From Parasponia andersonii (taxonomy: Eukaryota; Streptophyta; Magnoliopsida; Rosales; Cannabaceae): a DNA stretch of 64,000 nt. A program made the translations under genes and the position numbers. The DNA lies in contig JXTB01000239.1 of NCBI GenBank assembly GCA_002914805.1, forward strand, positions 409,322 to 473,321. Reading direction: 5' to 3'. The notes under the pieces are model-generated. The model was not told the origin of the DNA. It was given only the letters and a program-made list of their open reading frames with translations, and searched no databases. Of this stretch, positions 10,537 through 21,366 are shown piece by piece. Numbering within the stretch: position 1 is the stretch's first letter; every line of letters begins with the position of its first letter.

Positions 10537-13528
10537 GTGCGAGCTTTAAAAATGCAACGTCATGACTTAAGCTTGAGACCTTCGAAGAGTCACCAACTCT
10601 CAAATCTCACATTTTCAGAATCACGCGTACCTTTTTCTAACAGACAAAATCACGCGTCATCTTTTTTCAGAAGAATAGCAAAACTCGAGAAAACTTTCCC
10701 GTTTTCGAGCAGTCATGATGACAACGATGTCGCCAGCTGTTGTCTTAAATCAAGACGTTTCAAATTTTGAAAAGATATCAATTTAATTTCGGATCGTGTG
10801 ATCTTCGACCTTTAGTTCTGAACATTAAATACCTTGATTTACGGCTGTGATTTGGCGATACCAGGGACGTATATATCGAAAATCAATCCGTATCTTCTTC
10901 ATCACTCAAACCCTATCGCCTCCTGCTTCTCTTTTCTGAAACTCGAAGTATCCACAGAGCAATCCTTCCGGCATCGTTCTGTTTCTCAGCTCGCACAGCT
11001 TTATCATCTTCTCTGACAAAATTATCATCACAATCCTTCAGACGTCATCTTGGTCCTTCTGTCTTCGAAGAAAGGTTAGTATATATCCTCTCTCTCTTGT
11101 TCTTCGATTTTTCCAGAACTCTCATTTACAGATCTTATTTCTAGAAAATAGGAACAAATTATAGAGCCTAAATATTCTGAACATAAACCCATCCAATATT
11201 CGAATGGACTGTAAAATAGAAAATTTTCAGAATTCCTCCATTAATTTATAGAATAGACTCTTTAGATGACTGACAGACAAACGAACTTGTAGAAGAATTT
11301 TAGGATCTGAAACCTTATTTTTTGAAAACCATAATCAGTCGAGTGACAAATTATTGAAGAACTGCTCGAATAATTTTTATGAATCTGTAGATCGATTAGA
11401 AAAAATTCGATGAGCAGCTTGATGATGCAATCCTAGGATGAGACCCCAAAACTGCTCGCATATAGCTAAGATCCCAAATGCTTGCATAGGACTAAATCCA
11501 TCTATATTTCTTTTCAGATGTCTAGTAGTGAGGATTTTAGGGAAGGGAATGCATTCTCAGGAGAATCTTCCAATACCAACGTTAGCTCTATAAACCTCAA
11601 AGACTATCTTGAGCCAGAACCTAAAGTGGAAATAACTGGGGTCAGGCAAAGTAGTCTTCGCATAGGCGACCTTCCTCAAAACCAATAGCCTCGGCATATC
11701 AGAGATGCCCCTACATTCGCAACGGGTTATCAATATGTAGAGGGAGATTGGTCATGTACCAATGTAAAGACGAGCTGTTCAACAAACAAACTCAGACAAA
11801 TCGTTTGCAACTATAAAATCGACGTCCCTCTACGCCTTCCTACAGAGTTCAATCGACCACATATACCTCCTCGTAGATTTGCCTCATTCTCGGAAGTAGT
11901 TCTTAGATGCGGTGTCCACCTCCCAGTTCATCCTAACATAAAATTAATTGTCGATTATTATGGAGTCGTCCCTTTTCAACCAACTCCAAACACTTATAGA
12001 TACATTGTAGGTTTGTACATACTGTACCATAAACTAGGCTTAGAGACCCCCACTCCTGAAGAATTCGCTTGGTTCTACCAAGTGAAATCAAACCTATCAG
12101 ACTTCAGCTTCTTTTATGCGAGCAAGTGGTTGAACTAAGCAATAAAAACTATCTATGAGATTCGCAACAACATGGGAAAATGGAAAAATCCATTTTTCCA
12201 CTTTGACTATGCGGATAACAGCTTCTTTCAGAACCCTGGTAGGTAACTTTCAGCTTATCACTTTCTCTACATAAATATATTATTCTGATCGCACTCGTAT
12301 GTCATCGCAGATTAGAGGAAACGACCAGGACTCTCTAAAGAGTATCTCGCAAGGGTATATAAAATAAACAACCTTCCGATCGAAGAGATTGATTGGAAGA
12401 AGCTTGGGATGACCAAGAACTTAATTGATTACGGACTGCTTCCAAAGGGAGCCGCCTTCCCAGATTCTACTAACTGTCCCACCAAACCTTCGAGCTCAAA
12501 GTAGAAGCTGAAAAACAGAAGAAAAAGGGTGCCTCGTCTTTAAAACCCAGGAAACGAAAAGCACCTGCCATACCTACAGTCTCAGAAGCATCCTCTTCAG
12601 AAGCTGCATCGCCACCAATCTCTCATCAGCAAGAAGGTAGTTATTTTTCTTTTTCCTCTCATCACATTATGTCACCTTGCATGCTGACTCGTATATTTAT
12701 ACAGAGATGGTTAGTAGCAACGGACTGCGAGTACTGCCTTCCACTCTGAGGTCAATGGTAAAGTCCAAGACACCAGAGAGCACACCTCCTTCAACGACGA
12801 AAAGGAAAGAGAAGGTCGACACTTCAAAGAAACGAAAAGTCTCCTTCGAGGATATCCCGGCAAGCACGCCTCCTCTTCAGTCTCCACTAACTACGAACCA
12901 ACCTGAGCCACCCAAGGAGGCGGCCACTTCTGATGAAGGACCGAGCCAGATCGATAAAGACGAGGAGCTTTTCGCACTCCTTCGTCAACTGCCAGAAAAA
13001 GCTGGTATGAGCGCGGCCTTCATCAACCGTTTTATACCTGAAGATGGCTAGGAGAGGATGAAGCGACGACCAGCCAAGGTCGCCTTTAACTCTACAATGA
13101 GGATGTTGGTGAATGTAAGTATCCTCTATCTTCACTCTTCAACATACTTTTCTGGTATTGATGTATTATATTTTCAGACTGCTGCGGCTGCTGTCCTGAT
13201 ACATGATCTAATCTTCAAATGTTTGAAAAAAGCCAAAAAAGTCGAAGAAATAACCCAAGCATTCGAGGACTCAGGGAAAGCTCGCGAGAAAGAGAGAAAA
13301 GCCTTCGAATTAGAGAGGCAGCAGCTGCTCGAAAGTCTGACCAAAGAAAAGCTTGAAAAGGAGAAGCTTGAAGAGAAAATTAAAGAATTTGAGAGGATCA
13401 TCTCCGAGCATCCGGATCGCATGAAAGAAACGACCACAGAGGTGGCTCACAAGGCTATAGAAGAGTTCAAGGCTACCAAAGGCAAGGAGCTCGATGAAAA
13501 AGCAGTGACATCGCCTCATCGACCATAA
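10537..13528 (+). pseudogene. antisense accessory gene region of Gypsy element 2
   Basis: Plus-strand coding blocks lie opposite in direction to gag-pol. An acidic N-terminal block (MSSSEDFREGN) starts at 11518. A globular block at about 11750-12140 reads like the plant 'putative gypsy type transposon' family (Transposase_28-like; motifs LRLPTEFNRP, RCGVHLPVHPN, YRYIVGLYILYHKLG). A Lys/Pro/Ser-rich linker follows at 12480-12960. The last block is a strong coiled coil rich in Glu/Lys at about 13190-13490. Intron-like GT-AG boundaries appear between blocks. Plants' Tat-type Gypsy elements are known to carry such antisense ORFs between integrase and the 3' LTR. Function is unknown. It is broken in places. 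Confidence 0.65.
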
Positions 13529-13529
13529 T

Positions 13530-14250
13530 ATATAATATCTTCTACGAGCATCCGGACTTCGACTTTTCCATCCTTGGTGAAGATGTGGTCGAGCTTGTCT
13601 AGAGTTAGAGGGAAGTAGAGGCTGCCAAACTGGAGACGATGGAGCGAGTATATCTGCATAGTTTTTTTTTTTTTTAAATTTCAGAACAATGCGAGCTTTG
13701 TCTCTTAATTTTTTGTAATACTTTGCTTGCATACAAGTGCGAGCCTTTATCAATGAATGCTTTCTTTATTAGACGTTTATTCCTGTGAAACAATTAAAAC
13801 ACTATATTGCAATATAAAGATACATAATTTAACCAAGTAGTCAATCACTAGGTGACTGATCGGTACGCTATTACGATTCGAATCCAATACTTAAAACAGA
13901 TTTTAAGTGTTAAGATAGGTTAGGTCGCTTAAGAAAATAGCAAGTATAAGTGATGTGAACTCAATACTGTTTTTCAAAAGTTCCATAGCAAAATGTAATG
14001 TAGCAATATATCATATCGAACAATGAACGTTTTGGTTAGTTTCTTTGTTGTTCGAGGAGAGAAATTATGTAATACGACATACTATGGCATGAAGTGAGGA
14101 GAAAGTCCTAAGATTTTAAGAAATTTTAGAAATTTCGGCGATCTAAAATTCCGACCCCTCTAAATAAACATTTTGCATAGTCCCTTAGGAAGCAAGTAGG
14201 AGATAATATTCTGATCTCACTGCCCCCTGAGTTTTATGATGTTTGAAGAC
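13530..14250. other. non-coding spacer in Gypsy element 2
   Basis: Between the accessory region and the integrase end. It contains a poly-T run near 13660-13675 and no convincing coding sequence on either strand. Confidence 0.5.
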
Positions 14251-14309
14251 TACCATAAATCTATAAAAGGTGAACTAAATCGAATGATCGATGAGGAGAC
14301 ATCCTTATT

Positions 14310-14360
14310 GATGATGACGAATGACGAATAACGAATGACGACCAACGAATGGCGAATATA
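14310..14360. repeat. short degenerate tandem repeat (GACGAAT-type)
   Basis: About six imperfect copies of a 7-8 bp unit (GACGAAT with A/TA spacers), continuing weakly to about 14390. It lies just downstream of the integrase end in the minus sense. Confidence 0.7.
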
Positions 14361-14449
14361 AGTAGTTATCTTTATTGACAAATGACGAATATATGAAGAT
14401 ATACATGAAGATTTACTGATAATAGCGACAAAGTTGTTCTGCATTCCAA

Positions 14450-15573
14450 GCATGCTCGATCTTTTGTCTACCAGTGCAAGCTAACTTATATGTCCTAGGT
14501 CGAATAACGATATCAATAACATATGGTCCTTCTTAAGAAGGTCTAAATACACCAGCACCGTGCTCTTTATTATTAGGTAGAACCTGTCGAAGAACAAGAT
14601 CACCAACTTTAAACCCTCGGCTTCTAACTTTAGAGTTATAATATCGAACCATGTGTTATTGATATGATGTGATCCGAAGCTGAGACTGCTTGCTCCTTTC
14701 TTACAAAAGATCGAGCTCAATCCTCATCAGTGCACGATTCTGATCTTGCTCATAGGCAGATCGTCATAGAGAGCTCACACCAATTTCTATTGGTACCATT
14801 GCTTCATATCCATAAGCTAAAGAGAATGGACTCTTTCCAGTAGTGGTTCGTTGAGTGGTGCGATAAGCTCACAATACTTCAGGGAGTACTTCTGGCCAAG
14901 CTCCTTTGTACTCTTTTAGCTTTGTCTTTATATTCTATTTAATTATCTTATTTATAGTCTCGACCTGTCCATTGGCTTGTGGATGAATAATAGCAGAGAA
15001 ATTCTTCTTGATGCCTAAATTGTCGCAGAAGTTACAGAACTCATCACAGTCAAATTGTTTCCCATTATCAAAAATTATGGTATGCGGTATACCTTAACGG
15101 CAGATTATAGGTTTGTAAACAAAATCTATCATATTCTTTGCGGAAATGGTACTCAAGGCTTCAGCTTCTGTCCACTTGGTGAAATAATCAACTGCGACTA
15201 CCGCATATTTTAATCCACCTCGTGCCAATAGAAGTATTTCGATAATATCAATTCCCCACATTGCAAATGGCCATGGACTGGTCATTGGAGTTAGAGGAAC
15301 AGGTGGCATTCAAGGAATAGTTACAAATCTTTGACATTTGTCATACCTCTTAGTAAATTCTATTGTATCATTCTTCATAGTTGGCCAAAAATACCCTTGT
15401 CTTAGAACTTTGTTCGCAAATGCCTGCCCCCCGGAATGGTTTCCACATATTCCTTCGTGAATTTCCCTCATAATGTAGTGTGCTTTTTCTTCATCGACAC
15501 ATAATAACAACGGCGAACTAAAACTTCTTCGATAAAGCTTCTCATCATAGATGACATAGCGAGCTGCCTTCAT
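14450..15573 (-). pseudogene. Gypsy element 2 integrase remnant
   Basis: Zinc-binding part HYIMREIHEGICGNHSGGQA near 15415-15490 and CQRF near 15325. The core starts at the TSPWPFAMWGIDII segment near 15240-15280 and is followed by DYFTKWTEAEAL. This is the RNase H-integrase arrangement of Tat/Athila-type plant Gypsy elements. Broken. Confidence 0.88.
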
Positions 15574-15807
15574 TCGAAGTCATTTTGCATCATCTTTATT
15601 TTCGGGGAGGTCGCTATTTTGTATATACTCCATTATAGGATCCATCCATGATAGTTTCTTGTCAACTGGCATGGTTATTTAGGGCTTTACTTCGATACTT
15701 GGTTTTGCAAGAACTTCGACAGGGACCACTTTTAGTAATTCGGCATCTTTTGTTGAAGTGAGCTTAGCTAGAGCATCTGCCCGAGTATTTTTAATGCAAG
15801 GAAGAAG

Positions 15808-17712
15808 TTAAATGTTATAGGTGATAAATGTCGAGAAAAGTCTTCGTACCTCCTTTAAATAAGCCATTATTTTTTCTCCTCTTGCTTGATAATCGCAGAT
15901 TATTTGACAAATGACCAGCTGGGAATTGCTGTATACCTCAATCATTTCGACCTTCATTTCTCGTGCGAGCTTTAGCCTAGCTATTAGTGCTTCATATTCT
16001 GCCTCATTATTTGATGCTGAAAATTTGAAGTGAAGTGCACAATAAATATTGTGCCCTTCAGGACTGATTAGTACTAATCCCGCACCAGCTCCATTCTCGT
16101 TTGACGATTCATCAACGTAAAGTTTCCACAATTTTGATAAATCTGTAGTAGGTTTTTTGATTACTTCTATGGGAACATTGACATCATATGTGAATTCTGT
16201 AATGAAATCTGCGAGAGCTTGCCCTTTAATCGCAGTGCAGGATTGAAAATTCATGTCAAACTAACTCAACTCAATTGCCCACTTAAGTAGTCGTCCTGAA
16301 GCTTCAGGTTTTTGCAAAACCTGCTTTAACAGAAAATTTGTGAAAACTTTGATGAAGTGCGCATGAAAATAAGGTCGAAGCTTCCTGGATCGGACGACGA
16401 GTGCTAATGCCAACTTCTCCATCTCTAGATATCTTACTTCGGTATCGAGCAATCTTTTACTTACGTAATATACTGATCGCTATATCTTTTCTTCTTCTCG
16501 AATTAACGTAGCACTTATCGCATATTTGGAAACAACGAGGTATAAATACAATTCTTCCCCCGGGTTTGGCTTCGACAAGAGTGGAGGAGAACCTAAGTGT
16601 GCTTTCAATTCTCGAAACACCTGCTCGTATTCTTCCGTCCACTCGAACCTCTTCGAACCCTTCAGTATTTCGAAGAATGGTTGATATTTATTTGTTGACC
16701 TGGATACAAATCGAATTAATGCAGCCACTCTTTCAGCTAGGCTTTGAACATCTTTGGGCTTGTGGGGAGATTGCATATCGATTAGTGCTTGTATCTTCTG
16801 GGGATTAGCTTCGATTCCTCGTTGGTTGACCATGAATCCTAGGAATTTTTCAGATCCTACCCCGAATGTACACTTTTAGGAGTTTAGCCTCATCTGATAT
16901 TTTCGAAGAATGTTGAATATCTCATCAAGATACTTGATGTGATCTTCAACTCCCTTCAATTTCACCAGCATATCATCAACATATACTTCCATTGTCTTGC
17001 CAATTTGCTTTGCAAACATCATATTGACAAGACGCTGATAAGTCGCTCCCATGTTGATTAGTTCAAAAGACATCTTCTTGTAATAGTACAACCCTCGGTC
17101 AGTGATGAATGAAGTATGCTCCTCATCAGGCTCGTACATAGGGATTTGATTATATCCAGAATATGTGTCCATAAAGCTTAACAGTTCATATCCCGACGTC
17201 GCTTCTACGAATTGGTCGATTCTCAGAAGGGGAAAACTGTTCTTCGAGCATGTCTTATTGAGGTTAGTGAAATCGATACAAGTTCTCTACTTCCCGTTGG
17301 GTTTCTTTACTAAAACTGGGTTTGCAAGCCAGTTTGGATAGAAAGATTCCCTAATGAATCTAATATCGAGTAGCTTCTTTGCCTCTTCTTTCAATGTGAT
17401 GTAACATTCTGGATTCATGGCTCTTCTTTTTTGCCGCACAGGCTTCCTCGTCGTATCTATATTGAGGCGGTGACACATAATATTCTGATCAATCCCCACC
17501 ATATCCGAATGTTGCCATCCAAAGATATCCAAATTTGATTTCAGAAAAGCGATTAATGAAGCTCGCATGGGTTCTTGAAGCTTCACTCCGATTTTAAGAA
17601 CCTTCGAAGACCTATCGATTGGCAAATCTTCCAAGTCTTCTATAGGTCTAGTTTTGACCTCACCATCAATTTCTCGAGGGTCGAGGTCATCGATTGACGT
17701 TCTGCTTGACAC
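15808..17712 (-). pseudogene. Gypsy element 2 reverse transcriptase and RNase H remnants
   Basis: RT start motifs lie near 17300-17700 (NPECYITLKEEAKKLLD, then NPVLVKKPNGK). The palm domain follows (MDTYSGYNQIPM, YVDDMLVK near 16980). The connection and first RNase H part lie at about 16260-16830. A second RNase H-like domain lies at about 15810-16250 (WKLYVDESSNENGAGAGLVL, NNEAEYEALIA). An extra RNase H of this sort is a recognised trait of Tat-type elements. Broken. Confidence 0.88.
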
Positions 17713-18278
17713 TTCGCCTGACGCTTCTGATGCTTTCCTTGATGTTTCTTCTTGTAGTGGACCATCATCGTGCGAGGTGTCATATCTTTTGTTGCGAGTT
17801 TTATTGAGTTATTATAACAAGTCCTCGTATCATTTTGTTTGCCACGTACCTCGCCTACTCCTTGTTGAGTTGGGAATTTCATAGCGTGATGATAGATCGA
17901 AGTTACTGCTCGAAGTTCCATCAGTGTCGGTCTTCCTAGTACAACATTAAATGCATAGAGACAATCCACAACTAAGAATTGGGTCATTACCATCGAAACC
18001 CTAGGATAGGATCCAACATTGTCCATTAACTCAATCATGTCCCTGGGCATTATGCTGTTACCAGTAAATCTGTAGAGTGGGGTGGCAACGGGCTTCAGGT
18101 CACTTTCACTCAACCCCATCTTCTTGAAGGCGTCATAGTACAGGATGTCGATAGTGCTGCCATTATCGACCAATACTCGCCATAGCTGCGTGCTTCTACA
18201 GTTGATCTTTATAACCAACGCATCATTGTGTGGGTAATGGACCTCCCTGGCATCCTGCTCCGTAAAGGTAATATCCAT
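17640..18278 (-). pseudogene. Gypsy element 2 protease region
   Basis: Retropepsin-like segment with WRVLVDNGSTIDILYY near 18140-18190 and the later AFNVVLGRPTL box near 17930. It lies between the gag remnant and RT, in the expected order. Confidence 0.8.
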
Positions 18279-18279
18279 A

Positions 18280-20293
18280 TCCGGTACCTGTTGAAGCTCT
18301 CGTGGTTACTGCTCGAGATGCATGACATTAGTTAATGGTTGCTATCGCGCTTCTCGTGCATACCTATCTTGCACTCTCTTCGAATTTCCACCGATGTGCG
18401 GGCCTCCAAAAATAGTTTGCACCTCGCGTTAAATTTTTGGAGGTTGCTGTCAGTCTTCTTCTCACATTTCATTGTTCAGTTTAGTGTACTATCGTAGCCG
18501 CCCTTCTTTAATTAATTTTTCGATTTCACCTTTCAAAGCAAAGCAGTTATTGGTATCGTGTCTAATGTCATTGTGATACTGGCAGAACTTGTTGGGGCCA
18601 CGCCTCGCTCTATCTCTTTTCATCGGTTTCGGTTGAGATACATCTCCTGCTGGTTCGTGACCGCATAAATATGATCTATGGGTGTATTCAGTTCAGTATA
18701 ATTGTTAAACCTCATGGGAGCTTTTGGAACCTCCTGTTTTTTCTGTTGGGGCTGCTTTTCAGTCGTTTGTTCATTACTCCTTTTATTCGACCTTTTATTA
18801 TTGTTGTTGTTTGTGGTCACATCTTTAGCAGCATCTTTTCTTCCTTCCTTTGTGACCTTATGAAGATTTTTGCGTGAAGATTCTATCCTTAGATGCCGAC
18901 CAACTCTACGATAGAAGTCTTCAAGAGTTCTGCATTCTCGCTCAAGTAAATCTTCCCAGAATTTAGTTTTTGGTCGCACCCCAACCATCATTAGAGTTAA
19001 AACTTCTCCTTCAGGTGGGCTGTTGACCTTTGCCAATTCTGAGGTAAAGCAATTTAGGTAAGATCGTAGAATTTCCTCTGGACCTTGTCGAATAACAGAC
19101 AGACTGACCAGTAGAACAATAAAATTCTTCGTAGCTTGGAATTGCCTTAAGAATGCAGTATGGAGTTGTTGCCAGGACGAGATTGAGCCGGACTTGAGTC
19201 TTTAGAACCACTTCTTCACTGCTCCTATGAGAGTTACAGCAAAACACTTGCAACATGCGAGATCATCGACACAATATAGTTCCATCAGGTCGTTGAAGTG
19301 ATCCATATGATCCTTCGGATCAGTTTTCCAATCAAAAGTGTTTATGGTGGGAAGTTTGAATCCAGCAGGTAAAGCAGTAGCTCGAACCTCCTCGCTGAAT
19401 GGTGATTGATGATACCCATCAGCGAACTCATCGTCCTAGCCAGCAAGTGTATCTAATGCGATCCTCAAATTGTGAACATCGACATTCGGAGGGAGAGGGA
19501 GAATATTATCTTTCGCTAGTGGTAGGGGTGGCCCTTGCTTTTTATCGCGATTTAAGACAGATTAGTCAGGCAGGGTCTACTGCGACCTTTGTAGGGTTTC
19601 CATTGAAATAGTGCGACGAGATCGACTTCGGTCATTGAGATACGATGTAGATCGTTCTTGACTTCGTTGCTGTTCTAGATGTTGTCTCAGATCAGTAGGA
19701 TTCTATCGAGATTCCCTACTAATCCTTTCAAAGACACTCCTCGATTGTCGTTTTTGCTCATTGTTTAGACTGTCACGATTGATGGTCGCTCTCCAAGAAG
19801 GTTGTCGACGATTATGATTTGTGCTTGAACTTTCAGTTCCGGATTCCAGGGGCAAGTCTGCGACCTTACCTTTTCCCTTGGAAGTGCGATCTCCATGATG
19901 CTCCTGCTGGGCTTTATGCTGGTCGCGGCTCCCTGTCTCTAAGATCTGAATTCTTCTCTCAGGTTATTGAGCAGGACGTTCTCTGGGACGTTCGTGCTGT
20001 AGTGGAGTTAGTATCTGTCCCTCAGCAAGTCGTCATAGAGAGTCATTAATCTGACTTGTAATTTGTTGAAGGTTCACTAGTGCTTCCTCCATGCGATCCT
20101 GTCTCTGGACAATATTTTCTGATGCGGTCACGACAGACTGATCTTGAGCAGGATCTACCTGTGCAGCAGCAGTACTTTGGGGATGATTTTGGCTAGTTCT
20201 GGTATTTCTGGTAATGTTTCTAGTGTTTGCCATTGTTGAAAGAAGCAGAATTGACAAACTTTTCTGCCGGAATGGCTCTCCTTCTAGCGCCAA
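18280..20293 (-). pseudogene. Gypsy element 2 gag remnant
   Basis: Gag region from just inside the 5' LTR to protease. The N-terminus near 20230 (MANTRNITRNTRTSQN) is followed by Gln/Ala-rich sequence. A retrotransposon gag core lies near 19000-19400, and a Lys/Gln-rich tail with a CxFH...H-type zinc-binding stretch near 18540-18600. Broken in several places. Confidence 0.75.
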
Positions 20294-20294
20294 T

Positions 20295-20933
20295 TATTGA
20301 CGGAGGTTTTATCAACAAATGAATTTAAGAAATTACAAAATATGGCTTGTGTGTGTAAATGGTTTATCAATCAAAGCATGTAAAAGAGAAAAGAATTTTA
20401 TAGTAGTTCGGCCCCAAAAAAGATGAGCCTACCTCCACTGTTGTTCACTATTTTCTGGAAGATTATAAGAAAGTGCAGAGCGTGTTCAGAAAGTGAGTCC
20501 TTAAGTTTTTTCCCAAAAAGATCGATCCCCTACGGCAGCATTGATCTTCGCCTTATATAAGTGAAGGTAGTTCAATGTATCCCGATTATGAAAACGGATA
20601 AGTGTATAATCAGAAAATACAATTTGAGTAACAATATAACTAGGTAATAACTTAAATGAAACGACTGGTCGATCTTAAAAGAGAATCTTTTGTTTCCCTT
20701 TCTTTGTAGATTACCCGTTTGACGAAGTTTGGTCTAGTTTCCTTTTCATTCTGGTCGCACTTAACTTATTCAAAGGATATCGCACTTTATTCGGAGAGAG
20801 GTCGCATTCGACTTATTCGGAAGAGGTCGCACTTAACTTACTCGTGTGACCTATCGCGTCCTCTTAGTTACTAACTTTTTCTTTTTGGCATTGACCATCA
20901 TCAAGTTTTTAGACCGCACATCAATGATCACCA
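20295..20933 (-). repeat. LTR of Gypsy element 2 (5' in element sense)
   Basis: 639-bp partner of 9856-10490. Directly inside it, in the minus sense, is TTGGCGCTAGAAGGAG, a plausible tRNA primer binding site of the TGGCGC type at about 20279-20294. Confidence 0.92.
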
Positions 20934-21130
20934 ATGCTAGAAAGCACGTCACCCTTTTATAGAGGGGCCATAATTTCATGCAACGAAGTTTCAACTTTAG
21001 TGATTGCTCTAGTCATATGATCCACGACATAAGCATTACGACCCAAAACAGAGAATTGGCGTCCTTGTAAACCAAGAAAACTGTGTTAATCCACAGGGGT
21101 GTCACTACTATTATGTTTAATTCATCAAGT
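20934..21130. other. unassigned remnant beside Gypsy element 2
   Basis: Sequence to the right of the Gypsy insertion. The minus strand has a short open stretch at about 20960-21080 (RAITKVETSLHEIMAPL) with no family I recognise. It may belong to the same pre-insertion unit as the RNase H-like piece at 9711-9855, since only the Gypsy element separates them, but I see no motif that proves it. Confidence 0.35.
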
Positions 21131-21263
21131 TTCACTCAATTTTGGCATCGTACATAGATATTAATGTAATTTCTCAATAATAATAATAAGAATAATAATA
21201 ATAGTAGTAGGGAGAAAAGAAAAGAAAGAGTGGGGTATGTTCTCAAAGTAAAATCAAAGCGCA

Positions 21264-21269
21264 CACGTG
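21264..21269. promoter_or_regulatory. G-box (CACGTG) upstream of the membrane-protein gene
   Basis: The palindrome CACGTG, within ACACGTGT, lies about 100 bp before the predicted start codon at 21367. This is a typical plant bHLH/bZIP binding core. A regulatory role is an inference from position only. Confidence 0.4.
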
Positions 21270-21366
21270 TCATCTTTTGGTCCAACGAGACCCAGTAATT
21301 TGTGCTGGTAAAGAACTTGCGGCTTTTCAACTGCCTTTCCCCATATTGGGTATTCCTAAACAATCA

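Larger units (their letters stand above)
9856..20933 (-). mobile_element. large Ty3/Gypsy element (Tat-like) with plus-strand accessory region
   Basis: 11.1-kb fossil on the minus strand. LTRs lie at 9856-10490 and 20295-20933 and differ by about 8% by eye, implying an age of several million years. Flanks are ATGAT (9851-9855) and ATGCT (20934-20938), a likely 5-bp target duplication with one difference. Minus-sense order is 5' LTR, gag (to about 18.3 kb), protease, RT, RNase H, integrase, a 0.8-kb spacer, then a plus-strand accessory region (about 10.5-13.5 kb), then the 3' LTR. Broken in many places (more than ten). Confidence 0.93.
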
